Source of the DNA: Victivallales bacterium
GTDB taxonomy: Bacteria > Verrucomicrobiota > Lentisphaeria > Victivallales > JAUVCU01
Assembly: GCA_029934175.1 (NCBI GenBank)
Contig: JAOZMT010000096.1
Location: 1-7,462, forward strand
Length of the DNA stretch: 7,462 nt
Direction: 5' to 3'
Positions within the stretch are counted from its first letter, which is position 1, and the number at the start of each line of letters is the position of its first letter. The notes under the pieces are model-generated. The model was not told the origin of the DNA, did not search any database, and saw only the letters and a list, made by a program, of their open reading frames with translations. A program made the position numbers and the translations under genes. This document shows, in pieces, positions 1-6,831 of the stretch.

Positions 1-390
1 TTGTTTTAAAGCTCTATCAATAGAAATTTCAGGATCTTGCATTTCATCTAATCGTTCAGATGCGATTTGTGCTAACCACAATTTAAAAGGTTCAGCTTTA
101 GGAGATGGGATTGATTGAATAAGTCTAAAAAGTTGTTCAGTATCAGCGACATCTGTTTTGTAAAATTTACCATCAGATGATTTCATTTTCAGTTGTCCCC
201 AATTTTGGGACAACTGATCTCCTTCTTCTTTTAGCTTTGTTTTTAAAGCATTCCAATACTTTCTTGGACGAGGACTTTCTGTTAAAACCTCTATCACATC
301 AATAATTGAAATATACCATTTTTCTTGTTCTGCATCCCAGTGTGTCCTTACTTTATTATCATCATATAATTTTATTTGATCTTTTTCCAT
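1..390 (-). CDS. Bro-N domain (phage antirepressor-like) protein, N-terminal part
   Basis: This is an open frame of 130 codons from the ATG at 390 with no stop before the window edge, so the 3' part is missing. An AAGGAG Shine-Dalgarno (complement of 399-404) lies 8 bases before the ATG and fixes the start. The protein begins MEKDQIKLYDD and continues with W..EQEKWYISIIDVIEVL (about residues 18-36), YWNALKTKLKEEG (45-57), then TDVADTEQLFRLIQSIPSPK (79-98) and EPFKLWLAQIASERLDE. These match the Bro-N / phage antirepressor N-terminal family, a DNA-binding domain found in phage antirepressors and in many standalone bacterial accessory genes of roughly 270-280 residues. The standalone members have no established function. 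It lies 33 bases downstream of trpC in the same direction and may be co-transcribed with it. It carries a perfect 11-bp inverted repeat within codons about 58-68. Family assignment is confident; the cellular role is unknown. Confidence 0.85.
   Translation of the reverse strand, partial: MEKDQIKLYDDNKVRTHWDAEQEKWYISIIDVIEVLTESPRPRKYWNALKTKLKEEGDQLSQNWGQLKMKSSDGKFYKTDVADTEQLFRLIQSIPSPKAEPFKLWLAQIASERLDEMQDPEISIDRALKQ
189..217. repeat. Perfect 11-bp inverted repeat inside the Bro-N gene
   Basis: The arms TCAGTTGTCCC (189-199) and GGGACAACTGA (207-217) are exact reverse complements separated by a 7-base spacer (CAATTTT). The arms are clearly more GC-rich than the surrounding AT-rich DNA. The repeat lies fully in frame and encodes QLSQNWGQL. 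It could form a strong mRNA hairpin or be a protein-binding palindrome, but no function is established from sequence. Confidence 0.85.
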
Positions 391-423
391 TTTATTTTCT
401 CCTTATTTTTTTTTGTTCATCGC

Positions 424-1212
424 TCATATATTATTCCTTTTTAACTCTTTTACTTTCTTAGCTCCACCTCTCATTATGCTTTCTCCAACTAAAATGGCAG
501 AGAAACCTGCTTTTTTCATTTGTAATGAATCTTCTTTTGTCGCAATTCCACTTTCTGAAACTGCAATAGTCCCTTTTGGCATTATTTTGATTAATTCTTC
601 CGATGTTTGCAAGTCTACGGTGAATGTCCTTAAATCTCTATTATTAACTCCCATTATTTTTGCAGAAGCTTCAATCGTCTTATATAATTCTTCTTTTGTA
701 TGTGACTCAACCAATGGTTCCATTCCTAAACTATGCCCAATATCAATAAATTCTTTCATTTCCGATAAGGTCAAAATCGCAGATATAAGTAAAAAAGAAT
801 CTGCTCCTAAAGCCCTTGCTTCATAAATTTGAACAGGATTTATAATAAAATCTTTTCGTAATATTGGAATATCAATTAAAATACCTCTTGCTTGTTCAAT
901 ATATTCTGGAGCTCCTTTGAAATACTGTCTATCTGTCAAAATGCTAACAGCATTCACTTCAGCTTCTAAATAGCTTTTTGCGATTTGTGCAGGATTAAAA
1001 TTTGGACAAATAATTCCCGCTGATGGAGATGCTTTTTTTATTTCTGCAATAATACTTAAGGAATTATTTTTTGATAAAGCTCTCGAAAAATCTAATGCTG
1101 GTTTTGTGTCATCAGCTTTTAATTGGAAGTCTTTTAAATACTTTTTAGAAGAAATAACTTCTTCTTTTTTTGTATCTACTATTTTTAATAATATATCTGG
1201 AATTTTATTCAT
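424..1212 (-). CDS. trpC: Indole-3-glycerol phosphate synthase
   Basis: The enzyme converts 1-(2-carboxyphenylamino)-1-deoxyribulose 5-phosphate to indole-3-glycerol phosphate with loss of CO2 and water, the fourth step of tryptophan synthesis from chorismate, in the cytoplasm. At 262 residues it is the normal size for a monofunctional TrpC (beta/alpha)8 barrel. Family signatures are all present: IIAEIKKASPSAG with E57, K59 and S62; SILTD..YF.G (90-100); ILRKDFIINPVQIYEARALG with K120; PLVESHT with E169; GVNNRDL with N190 and R192; AVSESGI with E220 and S221; and the phosphate-binding ILVGESIM. By alignment to known family members these cover the catalytic and phosphate-binding residues, so it should be active. 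The ATG at 1212 has an AAGGA 6 bases upstream (complement of 1219-1223). No trpF fusion and no other trp gene is visible. Its stop overlaps a possible ATG (ATGA). Confidence 0.97.
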   Translation of the reverse strand: MNKIPDILLKIVDTKKEEVISSKKYLKDFQLKADDTKPALDFSRALSKNNSLSIIAEIKKASPSAGIICPNFNPAQIAKSYLEAEVNAVSILTDRQYFKGAPEYIEQARGILIDIPILRKDFIINPVQIYEARALGADSFLLISAILTLSEMKEFIDIGHSLGMEPLVESHTKEELYKTIEASAKIMGVNNRDLRTFTVDLQTSEELIKIMPKGTIAVSESGIATKEDSLQMKKAGFSAILVGESIMRGGAKKVKELKRNNI

Positions 1213-1255
1213 TCAGTTTCCTTATTTTAAAGTTTACGAATTTAGTGATAATCTA

Positions 1256-1283
1256 ACTATAAATCTTTTATTAAAAATTGCAA
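1256..1283 (-). promoter_or_regulatory. Candidate sigma70-type promoter for trpC
   Basis: Read on the minus strand, a TTGCAA -35 hexamer (1278-1283) and a TATAGT -10 hexamer (1256-1261) are separated by 16 bases. Transcription would start near 1249, giving a leader of about 37 bases before the trpC ATG. That is too short for a classical trp leader-peptide attenuator. The -35 lies within the 10-bp palindrome AATTGCAATT (1276-1285). The call rests on consensus match in AT-rich DNA only. Confidence 0.4.
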
Positions 1284-1398
1284 TTAATTTTCCGAAAAAA
1301 AGATTTTTATTTTTAACATAAGAAAACATCCAACACAATAAGGATATATTTCTGCTTTAGGGATAATATAAATAAAATAATTTTTTTCTATTTAAAAC

Positions 1399-1428
1399 TT
1401 GATTTATTATGCTTATGTTTTATATTAT
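1399..1428 (+). promoter_or_regulatory. Candidate promoter for the grpE-dnaJ operon
   Basis: A TTGATT -35-like hexamer (1399-1404) is followed after 18 bases by TATTAT (1423-1428), with the overlapping alternative TATATT (1421-1426) at 16 bases. Transcription would start around 1435, upstream of both plausible grpE starts. An A/T-rich tract including TTTTTTT lies just upstream. I see no CIRCE operator (TTAGCACTC-N9-GAGTGCTAA) and no clear sigma32 -10, so the usual heat-shock controls are not recognisable here. AT-rich sequence makes false matches easy. Confidence 0.4.
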
Positions 1429-1453
1429 CTTAATTCTAAAATTTAATATAAAA
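1418..1453. repeat. 10-bp A/T-only inverted repeat over the grpE promoter -10
   Basis: TTTTATATTA (1418-1427) and TAATATAAAA (1444-1453) are perfect reverse complements with a 16-base spacer. The left arm overlaps the proposed -10 element and the right arm falls in the 5' leader of grpE. It might be an operator or leader hairpin. Because all arm bases are A or T in a very AT-rich stretch, chance occurrence is quite possible. Confidence 0.45.
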
Positions 1454-1492
1454 GTTAGGTTAATAATAATGAAACTAAAGGATATTTTCAAA

Positions 1493-2158
1493 ATGGGAAA
1501 AAAAGAGAAGAAATTGGATGAATATAAAGAGCATTCAAAAGAGGACAAAATCGAAAATTCTTCTAAGGAAGAAGTTAAAAATGTAGATTCTAAAAAAGAG
1601 AAACCTGAGAAAAAAAAGGAAGCTCCAAAAAAAGAATTAACAGCTGAAGAAAAAATTAAAAAATTGGAAGGAGATGTCTTGGAACAAAAAGATATAACTC
1701 TGAGACTTCAAGCTGAATATCAGAATTATAGAAAACGCTCATTTAAAGATGTGCAAGCTTCTAGAATGGCTGGGCAATTAGATGTTATTGATCCAATATT
1801 AACAGTTTTAGAACATTTTAATATGGCTGTAAAAGCTGCTGAAACTGGTGATAATATGGCTGCTATTCAACAAGGTTTAACTATGATTGGCAATGAATTC
1901 AATAATGCTATGACAGAACTTGATGTAGAAGCTTTTGATGCTGTTGGCAAAAAGTTTGATCCTAATATTCATGAAGCTATGGATAAACAATCATCTGACG
2001 AAATTGAGGAAGGTTTTGTTATCTCTCAATGGACTCGTGGATATAAATTAGGAGATAAGATTTTGCGTCCAGTGAAAGTTGTTGTTAGTTCTGGTGTTGA
2101 AAAGGAAGAGGTGGTCGTAGAGGTAGAAGAAACAGAATCTAAAGAAGAAGAAAAATAA
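1493..2158 (+). CDS. grpE: GrpE, nucleotide exchange factor for DnaK
   Basis: GrpE is the cytoplasmic homodimer that releases ADP from DnaK, resetting the Hsp70 cycle. The protein has a long Lys/Glu-rich N-terminal tail (about the first 65 residues), then a coiled-coil segment (EEKIKKLEGDVLEQKD, AEYQNYRKRS), and a C-terminal beta domain with the hallmark GKKFDPNIHEAM, GFVISQWTRGYKLGDKILRP and VKVVVSSG. It ends in an acidic Val/Glu tail. I chose the ATG at 1493 because AAAGGA (1477-1482) lies 10 bases upstream, giving 221 residues. An in-frame ATG at 1469 (229 residues) is a real alternative with a weaker AGG. The furthest in-frame ATG at 1409 is unlikely, because it would put the candidate -10 inside the gene and add an implausible hydrophobic leader. 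It is the first gene of the plus-strand block, 15 bases before dnaJ. Confidence 0.95.
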   Translation: MGKKEKKLDEYKEHSKEDKIENSSKEEVKNVDSKKEKPEKKKEAPKKELTAEEKIKKLEGDVLEQKDITLRLQAEYQNYRKRSFKDVQASRMAGQLDVIDPILTVLEHFNMAVKAAETGDNMAAIQQGLTMIGNEFNNAMTELDVEAFDAVGKKFDPNIHEAMDKQSSDEIEEGFVISQWTRGYKLGDKILRPVKVVVSSGVEKEEVVVEVEETESKEEEK

Positions 2159-2173
2159 CATAAAAGGTGTATA

Positions 2174-3325
2174 ATGTCAGATTATTATAGTTTATTAGGT
2201 GTCAGCAAAGGTGCTTCTAGTCAAGAAATAAAAAAGGCTTACAGAAAGTTAGCTGTAAAATATCATCCAGATAAAAATCCAGATGATAAATTAGCTGAAG
2301 ATAAATTTAAAGAAATTTCTCAAGCTTATGAAGTTTTAAGTGATTCGAAAAAGAAATCGCAATATGACCAATTTGGTCATGATGCATATACCCAAAAAGG
2401 CGGAATGGGTGGCGGCGGTGGTCATGATCCATTTGATATTTTCAGTCAAGTTTTTGGAGGTGCTAGAGGCGGTGGAGGAGGCGGAAGCTTCTTTGATGAA
2501 CTTTTTGGAGGTGGAGGTCGTTCAAGATCTCGTTCGTCAGCTCAAGATGGTTCAGATTTACGCTATGACTTAGAAATTTCATTTGAAAATACTGTTTATG
2601 GAGCAGACAAAGAAATAAAAATTCCAAAACTTGAAACTTGCGAATCGTGCAATGGTAGTGGCGCAACACCTGGAACAAGTAAGGGGACATGTGGAAAATG
2701 TCGAGGAACTGGACAGGTTACTTTAGCACAAGGATTTTTCCATGTTCAACAAACTTGCCCTTCATGTAATGGTGCTGGACAAGTTATTAAAAGCCCTTGT
2801 AGTAAATGTCATGGGGAAGGTCGTGTTCGCAGAGAGAAGAAAATTAAAATACATATTCCTCCTGGTGCAAATACAGGAACTCGTTTACGCGTTGCTAATG
2901 AAGGAGAAGGTGGATTAAGAGGCGGTCGTAATGGTGATTTATATGTTATTATACATGTTCGTCCACATGAAATTTTCCAAAGAGATGGCTCGGATTTATT
3001 ATGTGAAATTCCTATAGATTTCCCTACTGCTACTTTAGGCGGTGTTATTGAAGTGCCAACTGTATCTGGTAAAACAAAAATGAAAATTCCTGAAGGAACT
3101 CAGAATGGAACAATAATGAGGTTACGAGGTAAAGGAATGCCATCGCTACGAGGTGGAACAAGGGGCGATCAGCATATTAAAATATTAGTTGAAGTGCCTA
3201 AAAGGCTAAATAAAAAGCAAAAAGAATTACTTAATGAGTTCTCAAAGGCTATGCCAAGTGGACAAAATCATCCACTTCAAGAGTCTTTCTTCAAAAAAGC
3301 TAAAAGTTTTTTCTCAAGTTCATGA
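2174..3325 (+). CDS. dnaJ: DnaJ, type I Hsp40 co-chaperone
   Basis: DnaJ delivers unfolded clients to DnaK and stimulates its ATPase. At 383 residues it is a full-length class A protein. The J domain spans residues 1-70 with the essential HPD at 31-33. A Gly/Phe-rich linker (about 76-116) contains several poly-Gly runs and ends in a short RSRSRSS stretch. The zinc-binding domain has all four CxxCxGxG repeats: CESCNGSG (156-163), CGKCRGTG (173-180), CPSCNGAG (195-202) and CSKCHGEG (209-216). The C-terminal client-binding domains include IPPGANTGTRLRV and a GDLYVIIHVRPHEIFQRDG segment. AAGGTG (2164-2169) serves as the ribosome binding site just ahead of the ATG. The stop TGA is followed after one base by the kinase ATG, suggesting translational coupling. 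No missing key residue was seen. Confidence 0.98.
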   Translation: MSDYYSLLGVSKGASSQEIKKAYRKLAVKYHPDKNPDDKLAEDKFKEISQAYEVLSDSKKKSQYDQFGHDAYTQKGGMGGGGGHDPFDIFSQVFGGARGGGGGGSFFDELFGGGGRSRSRSSAQDGSDLRYDLEISFENTVYGADKEIKIPKLETCESCNGSGATPGTSKGTCGKCRGTGQVTLAQGFFHVQQTCPSCNGAGQVIKSPCSKCHGEGRVRREKKIKIHIPPGANTGTRLRVANEGEGGLRGGRNGDLYVIIHVRPHEIFQRDGSDLLCEIPIDFPTATLGGVIEVPTVSGKTKMKIPEGTQNGTIMRLRGKGMPSLRGGTRGDQHIKILVEVPKRLNKKQKELLNEFSKAMPSGQNHPLQESFFKKAKSFFSSS

Positions 3326-3326
3326 A

Positions 3327-5003
3327 ATGAAAAAGAGTGATAAAGATTGCAGTGCCCTGAAAACAATTAAAGCTCATATTTTAATTGTTTATCAGGAATG
3401 TGATTTTTCACGCAAACTAGCTCTTTTTTTAGAGTCTCAATCTTATAAAGTTGAGACTGTTTCTTCATTAGAAGATGTAGAGTCTGAACTTGACACTACA
3501 AAACACTATGATTTAATAATTTCTTCTACACAAATAAATAAAAAAAATCTTTTTCTTGTTTTAGAATTAGTTAAATTTAGTAATATTTATGCATCTGTTT
3601 TTTTTATTTCAGATAAACCATCCTTAAAAGAATGTGTATATGCCTTGAAAAATGGAGCAGATAATTATTTAGATCAAAATTATTCTTTTGAAGAAATTTT
3701 AAATGAAATAGAACTTTCTGTGAAATGTATCAGTAATACTCCTGAAAATAAGAAAAATATTTTATTTGTTAAGCATAAAGATTGTTTTATAGAGCTTAAC
3801 GAGCAACTAGCTGAGGAATATAATATTTGTGAGGTTGATAATTATAACGATGCATTGTCTGTTTATTATAAAAATTCTTGTCATTTGATATTATGTGATA
3901 TTTCAATTGTCGAAGAAAACCAATTTGATTTTATCCGAAAGGTAAAATATAATAAGTATGAGAACGAAGTCATCTTTTTTACAGATAAGCCAAAAGTAAA
4001 TGAAGCCATATCAGCTATGAAATTAGGAGCTTTTAACTATTTTGAAAAAGGGTTAAGTATTTCTAAAATAAAAGCAATTGTCAAAAAAGCTTTTTTATCA
4101 TTAGAGACCAAAAGACAGTATAGAGTTCCTGATATAACTTCTCCAAATGTAAATGATAATCCTCATAGCAGTAAACGATATGGTAAATACAAAGCAATCA
4201 GAACAATTGGTGTTGGGGCTAGTGGTATGGTCATTCTTGTTGAAAACAACAGAAGGAATTACGCCCTAAAACTTTTAAGAATGATTAATAGAAATGACGA
4301 ACGAGCATTGATTAAAGAAAGACGGTTTTATCGAGAAAGCAATATTTTGTTTAAATTAAACCATCCTGGAATTGTGAAAGTTATAGAAACAGGTGTAACT
4401 GATAAAGAAAAATTGCCATATATGGTGATGGAATATGTAGAAGGTAAATCTTTAAAACATTTTATATATAATAAGACTTTATCAAATACAACTAAAATTG
4501 ATATACTTATACAAATTGCAATTGCCTTAAAAGAAGTCCACAAAGTTGGTATTGTTCATAGAGATATTAAACCTGAAAATATTTTGATAACTGAGAATTT
4601 TATCGCAAAAATTACAGACTTTGGTATATCCACTGCTGATGATTTAACTGCGATTGTCAATGACCGTGATACAGCTGGAACTCCGCGATATATGGCTCCA
4701 GAATGTTTTGTTAAAGAGCCAAATATAACCTTGGCAGCTGACATCTTTTCTTTTGGAGTGCTAACTTATGAATTAATTACTGGGAGTGTTCCTTTTGACG
4801 GAGATACTATCCCACAAATTGTGGCATCGATTTGTAATGATGTGCCAAGGAATATTTTCACACGATTGAAATATACTCCACCAATAGAGTTGCAAATGTT
4901 AATCGAAAAAACGCTATGTAAAAATGTGAAAGAAAGATATCAATCTATGAATTTGATATTAAAAGATTTAAAAGAAGTAAAAAAATATTATTTAAGTATA
5001 TAA
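3327..5003 (+). CDS. Ser/Thr protein kinase with two N-terminal receiver-like domains
   Basis: This is a predicted soluble 558-residue protein with no membrane segment. Two receiver-like folds (about 16-132 and 143-256) precede a Hanks-type kinase domain (about 285-550). The kinase looks active: Gly-rich loop GVGASGMV (295-302), ALK with K315, C-helix Glu probably E337, HRDIKPEN (411-418) with catalytic D413, DFG (431-433), GTPRYMAPE (451-459), and the DIFSFG Asp at D472. Activation-loop Thr at 441, 449 and 452 are possible autophosphorylation sites. Receiver 1 lacks the phospho-acceptor Asp (Ser67 there) and the conserved Lys. Receiver 2 keeps Asp191, Thr219 and Lys241 but lacks the acidic pair after strand 1. 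The frame stays open upstream to an ATG at 3234 inside dnaJ; I chose 3327 because it starts one base after the dnaJ stop. No clear Shine-Dalgarno is present, so coupling to dnaJ is likely. Substrates are unknown; neighbours are chaperone and ribosome-rescue genes. Confidence 0.92.
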   Translation: MKKSDKDCSALKTIKAHILIVYQECDFSRKLALFLESQSYKVETVSSLEDVESELDTTKHYDLIISSTQINKKNLFLVLELVKFSNIYASVFFISDKPSLKECVYALKNGADNYLDQNYSFEEILNEIELSVKCISNTPENKKNILFVKHKDCFIELNEQLAEEYNICEVDNYNDALSVYYKNSCHLILCDISIVEENQFDFIRKVKYNKYENEVIFFTDKPKVNEAISAMKLGAFNYFEKGLSISKIKAIVKKAFLSLETKRQYRVPDITSPNVNDNPHSSKRYGKYKAIRTIGVGASGMVILVENNRRNYALKLLRMINRNDERALIKERRFYRESNILFKLNHPGIVKVIETGVTDKEKLPYMVMEYVEGKSLKHFIYNKTLSNTTKIDILIQIAIALKEVHKVGIVHRDIKPENILITENFIAKITDFGISTADDLTAIVNDRDTAGTPRYMAPECFVKEPNITLAADIFSFGVLTYELITGSVPFDGDTIPQIVASICNDVPRNIFTRLKYTPPIELQMLIEKTLCKNVKERYQSMNLILKDLKEVKKYYLSI

Positions 5004-5014
5004 GGAAATAAATT

Positions 5015-5488
5015 ATGGGTAAAAAGAAAAAAAAGAAAAGTGCTAATACATTAGTTAATAATAAAAAAGCATTTCATAATTACGCAATTCTAGAAACAAT
5101 TGAAGCTGGAATAGAATTGAAAGGCACGGAGGTTAAGAGTTGTCGTGAGGGGTTAATTACAATATCAGAAGCACATATCAGAATTGATAATGGTGAAATC
5201 TTTTTGATGAATGCACACATCGCACATTATAAGCATGGAAATCAATTTAATCATGATCCACTACGCAAAAAAAGATTATTAATGCACAAGAAAGAAATTT
5301 TGAAATTGTCTATTCAAACTAGAGAAGCTGGATTTACACTTATGCCTATAAGTTTTTACTTAAAATTTGGGCGTGTAAAGGTTGGTGTAGGAGTTGCAAA
5401 AGGTAAATCACATTCTGATAAACGAGATGTTCTACGCAAAAAGCAAGATTCAAAAGATGCGAAGCGTGCAATGTCGAAATATGTCTAA
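5015..5488 (+). CDS. smpB: SsrA-binding protein SmpB (tmRNA partner)
   Basis: SmpB binds tmRNA and brings it to ribosomes stalled on broken mRNAs for trans-translation. The 157-residue protein has the family length and order: a Lys-rich start (GKKKKKKS), NNKKAFHNYAI (15-25), AGIELKGTEVKSCREG (31-46) from the OB-fold, DPLRKKRLLMHKKEI (81-95), GFTLMPISFYLKFGRVKVGV (106-125), GVAKGK (126-131), DKR (135-137), and a basic C-terminal tail (RKKQDSKDAKRAMSKYV). In the family that tail becomes helical in the mRNA channel of the ribosome. AAGGAA (5002-5007) overlaps the kinase stop codon and sits 7 bases before the ATG, so the start is clear. No tmRNA (ssrA) gene is recognisable in the window. Confidence 0.97.
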   Translation: MGKKKKKKSANTLVNNKKAFHNYAILETIEAGIELKGTEVKSCREGLITISEAHIRIDNGEIFLMNAHIAHYKHGNQFNHDPLRKKRLLMHKKEILKLSIQTREAGFTLMPISFYLKFGRVKVGVGVAKGKSHSDKRDVLRKKQDSKDAKRAMSKYV

Positions 5489-5496
5489 ATAATAAA

Positions 5497-6831
5497 ATGA
5501 GTAAAGATAATTCAGATGCTTCAAATATTGGTGGAAAAATATTCTTAGGGATATTTTTATCCACTATAGTTATAGGTGTTTTGCTGATTTTTTTTATTAA
5601 ATATAGAGGTGTTGGGCGTTTAAAACAAAAAGTAACTGAATTAGAAAAAAAGGGATATTTTTTCAGTTATGAAGATTATGATAAAAGTTTTAGTCCTATT
5701 CGTAATAATAATCCTATAAAAAAATATGATGAAGCAGCACGACTTTTAGAAAAACCAATATTAGATGATAAAGTTTTGTTTTTTAATAAAAATTATGACT
5801 TTTATACAGAATATCATATAGGAAAAGATATAAGACAAGATGTAATAGAACAATCTTCTGCATACCTCGCAAAAAACCAAAAAGTGATAGATTTAATATA
5901 TGAAGGCGGGAAATTAAAATTTCAAGAAAATTCATCTTTGCGATTAGGTAGAATGTATAAAGACCTTTTAAATCTTTTAAAACTTAAATTGACTCTTGAA
6001 CTTAATGATAAAAAAATAAATTTGGCAAATGAAACTATTATCAATTATATTAAACTTTTATCTTATAGTTATAAATCAAGAAATATATATTTTTATAATT
6101 ATCCAATTTTGGAAATATCTCAAAAGATACAACTTCTTATGAAGGAAAATATATCGGAAAAGAATTTAAATAAAATAATATCAATACTAAAAGAGTCATA
6201 TATAAAAAGACCTTTAAGTTTAAAGTTGTCTACAACTAGATATTATACGGAATATGAAAAATACTGTAATCGTAAAGAAACATATTCAACAATATTATTT
6301 TATTATTATGACAATAATGAGGATTTTTCAAAAACATTCAATTTTTATAAAGACTATTTTATATATAAATATCTTTTTCTAGAAGAAGATATTATTCGTG
6401 GATTAAATAATTTTGAGGAAAATATGGATAGAATTCATATAAAAAATCAAATAAATTTCAAAAAATTCAAACAGTATATCAGCAGGAAAGTAAGGGATAA
6501 ATTTGAGAATCATTTATCTGCAAAGCATGCATTATGGTGGACTTCTGATATGAAGAGATTATACATTAGCCAAGCCAATCAGGATTTATTATTAACAGGT
6601 TTAGCTTTGGAAAAATACTATATTCATAATAATAAATATCCTGAAAGCTTAAAAGATATTGTTCCTAAATATTTGGATAAATTATATTATGATCCATACA
6701 CAAACAACAAGTATTTTAGATACATAAAAAATACTGATAAATCTTATAAATTATATAGCATAGGTCGCAATTTAGTTGATGATGGCGGCATAAACAAGAA
6801 AGATATTGTATTTGCAATATCTGAAAAATAA
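5497..6831 (+). CDS. Single-pass membrane protein with PVC-type pseudopilin-like C-terminus
   Basis: I cannot name a function. The 444-residue protein has one hydrophobic helix near the N-terminus (about 15-34, FLGIFLSTIVIGVLLIFFI) followed by basic residues. Next comes RLKQKVTELEKKGYFF and RNNNPIKKYDEAARLL, a layout I associate with a large PVC-group family that typically has a NAAP..Y.EA stretch here. A long, mainly helical, Lys/Asn/Ile/Tyr-rich middle region follows. The C-terminus has ALEKYYIHNNKYPESL (370-385), DPYTNNKYFRY (399-409) and YSIGRNLVDDGG (420-431), resembling the C-terminal half of type II secretion pseudopilins (GspG-like) and typical of that PVC family. Bulk is probably outside the cytoplasm, but the positive charges after the helix make topology uncertain. 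There is no clear Shine-Dalgarno; the start is 8 bases after smpB. Base composition is visibly more AT-rich than in grpE-dnaJ. Confidence 0.8.
   Translation: MSKDNSDASNIGGKIFLGIFLSTIVIGVLLIFFIKYRGVGRLKQKVTELEKKGYFFSYEDYDKSFSPIRNNNPIKKYDEAARLLEKPILDDKVLFFNKNYDFYTEYHIGKDIRQDVIEQSSAYLAKNQKVIDLIYEGGKLKFQENSSLRLGRMYKDLLNLLKLKLTLELNDKKINLANETIINYIKLLSYSYKSRNIYFYNYPILEISQKIQLLMKENISEKNLNKIISILKESYIKRPLSLKLSTTRYYTEYEKYCNRKETYSTILFYYYDNNEDFSKTFNFYKDYFIYKYLFLEEDIIRGLNNFEENMDRIHIKNQINFKKFKQYISRKVRDKFENHLSAKHALWWTSDMKRLYISQANQDLLLTGLALEKYYIHNNKYPESLKDIVPKYLDKLYYDPYTNNKYFRYIKNTDKSYKLYSIGRNLVDDGGINKKDIVFAISEK

Noticed and set aside
413..826. 137-codon plus-strand open frame opposite trpC
   Set aside because: It lies entirely antisense to trpC, whose protein matches its family end to end, and it shows no recognisable domain; it is a shadow frame.
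1213..1249. trp attenuator or leader peptide ahead of trpC
   Set aside because: The likely leader is only about 37 bases and contains no Trp-rich small frame or paired terminator/antiterminator stems.
1106..1321. 71-codon plus-strand frame across the trpC start and promoter region
   Set aside because: Its first half is antisense to trpC and the rest is AT-rich intergenic DNA giving a Phe/Ile/Leu-rich product with no family resemblance.
1409..1492. Upstream extension of grpE to the ATG at 1409
   Set aside because: It would add a hydrophobic MLMFYIILIL leader atypical for cytosolic GrpE and would place the likely -10 element inside the coding region.
2340..2690. Short frames on both strands inside dnaJ
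   Set aside because: They arise from the repetitive Gly-rich and zinc-domain coding sequence of dnaJ and have no independent support.
3234..3326. Upstream extension of the kinase into dnaJ
   Set aside because: It would overlap the end of dnaJ by about 90 bases in another frame; the ATG at 3327 immediately after the dnaJ stop fits normal operon spacing and the receiver domain begins well after it.
4328..4744. Two minus-strand frames opposite the kinase domain
   Set aside because: Antisense to highly conserved kinase motifs, with no ribosome binding site or family resemblance noted.
5346..5564. 72-codon minus-strand frame across the smpB end
   Set aside because: Antisense to the conserved smpB C-terminus and the start of the next gene; considered a shadow.
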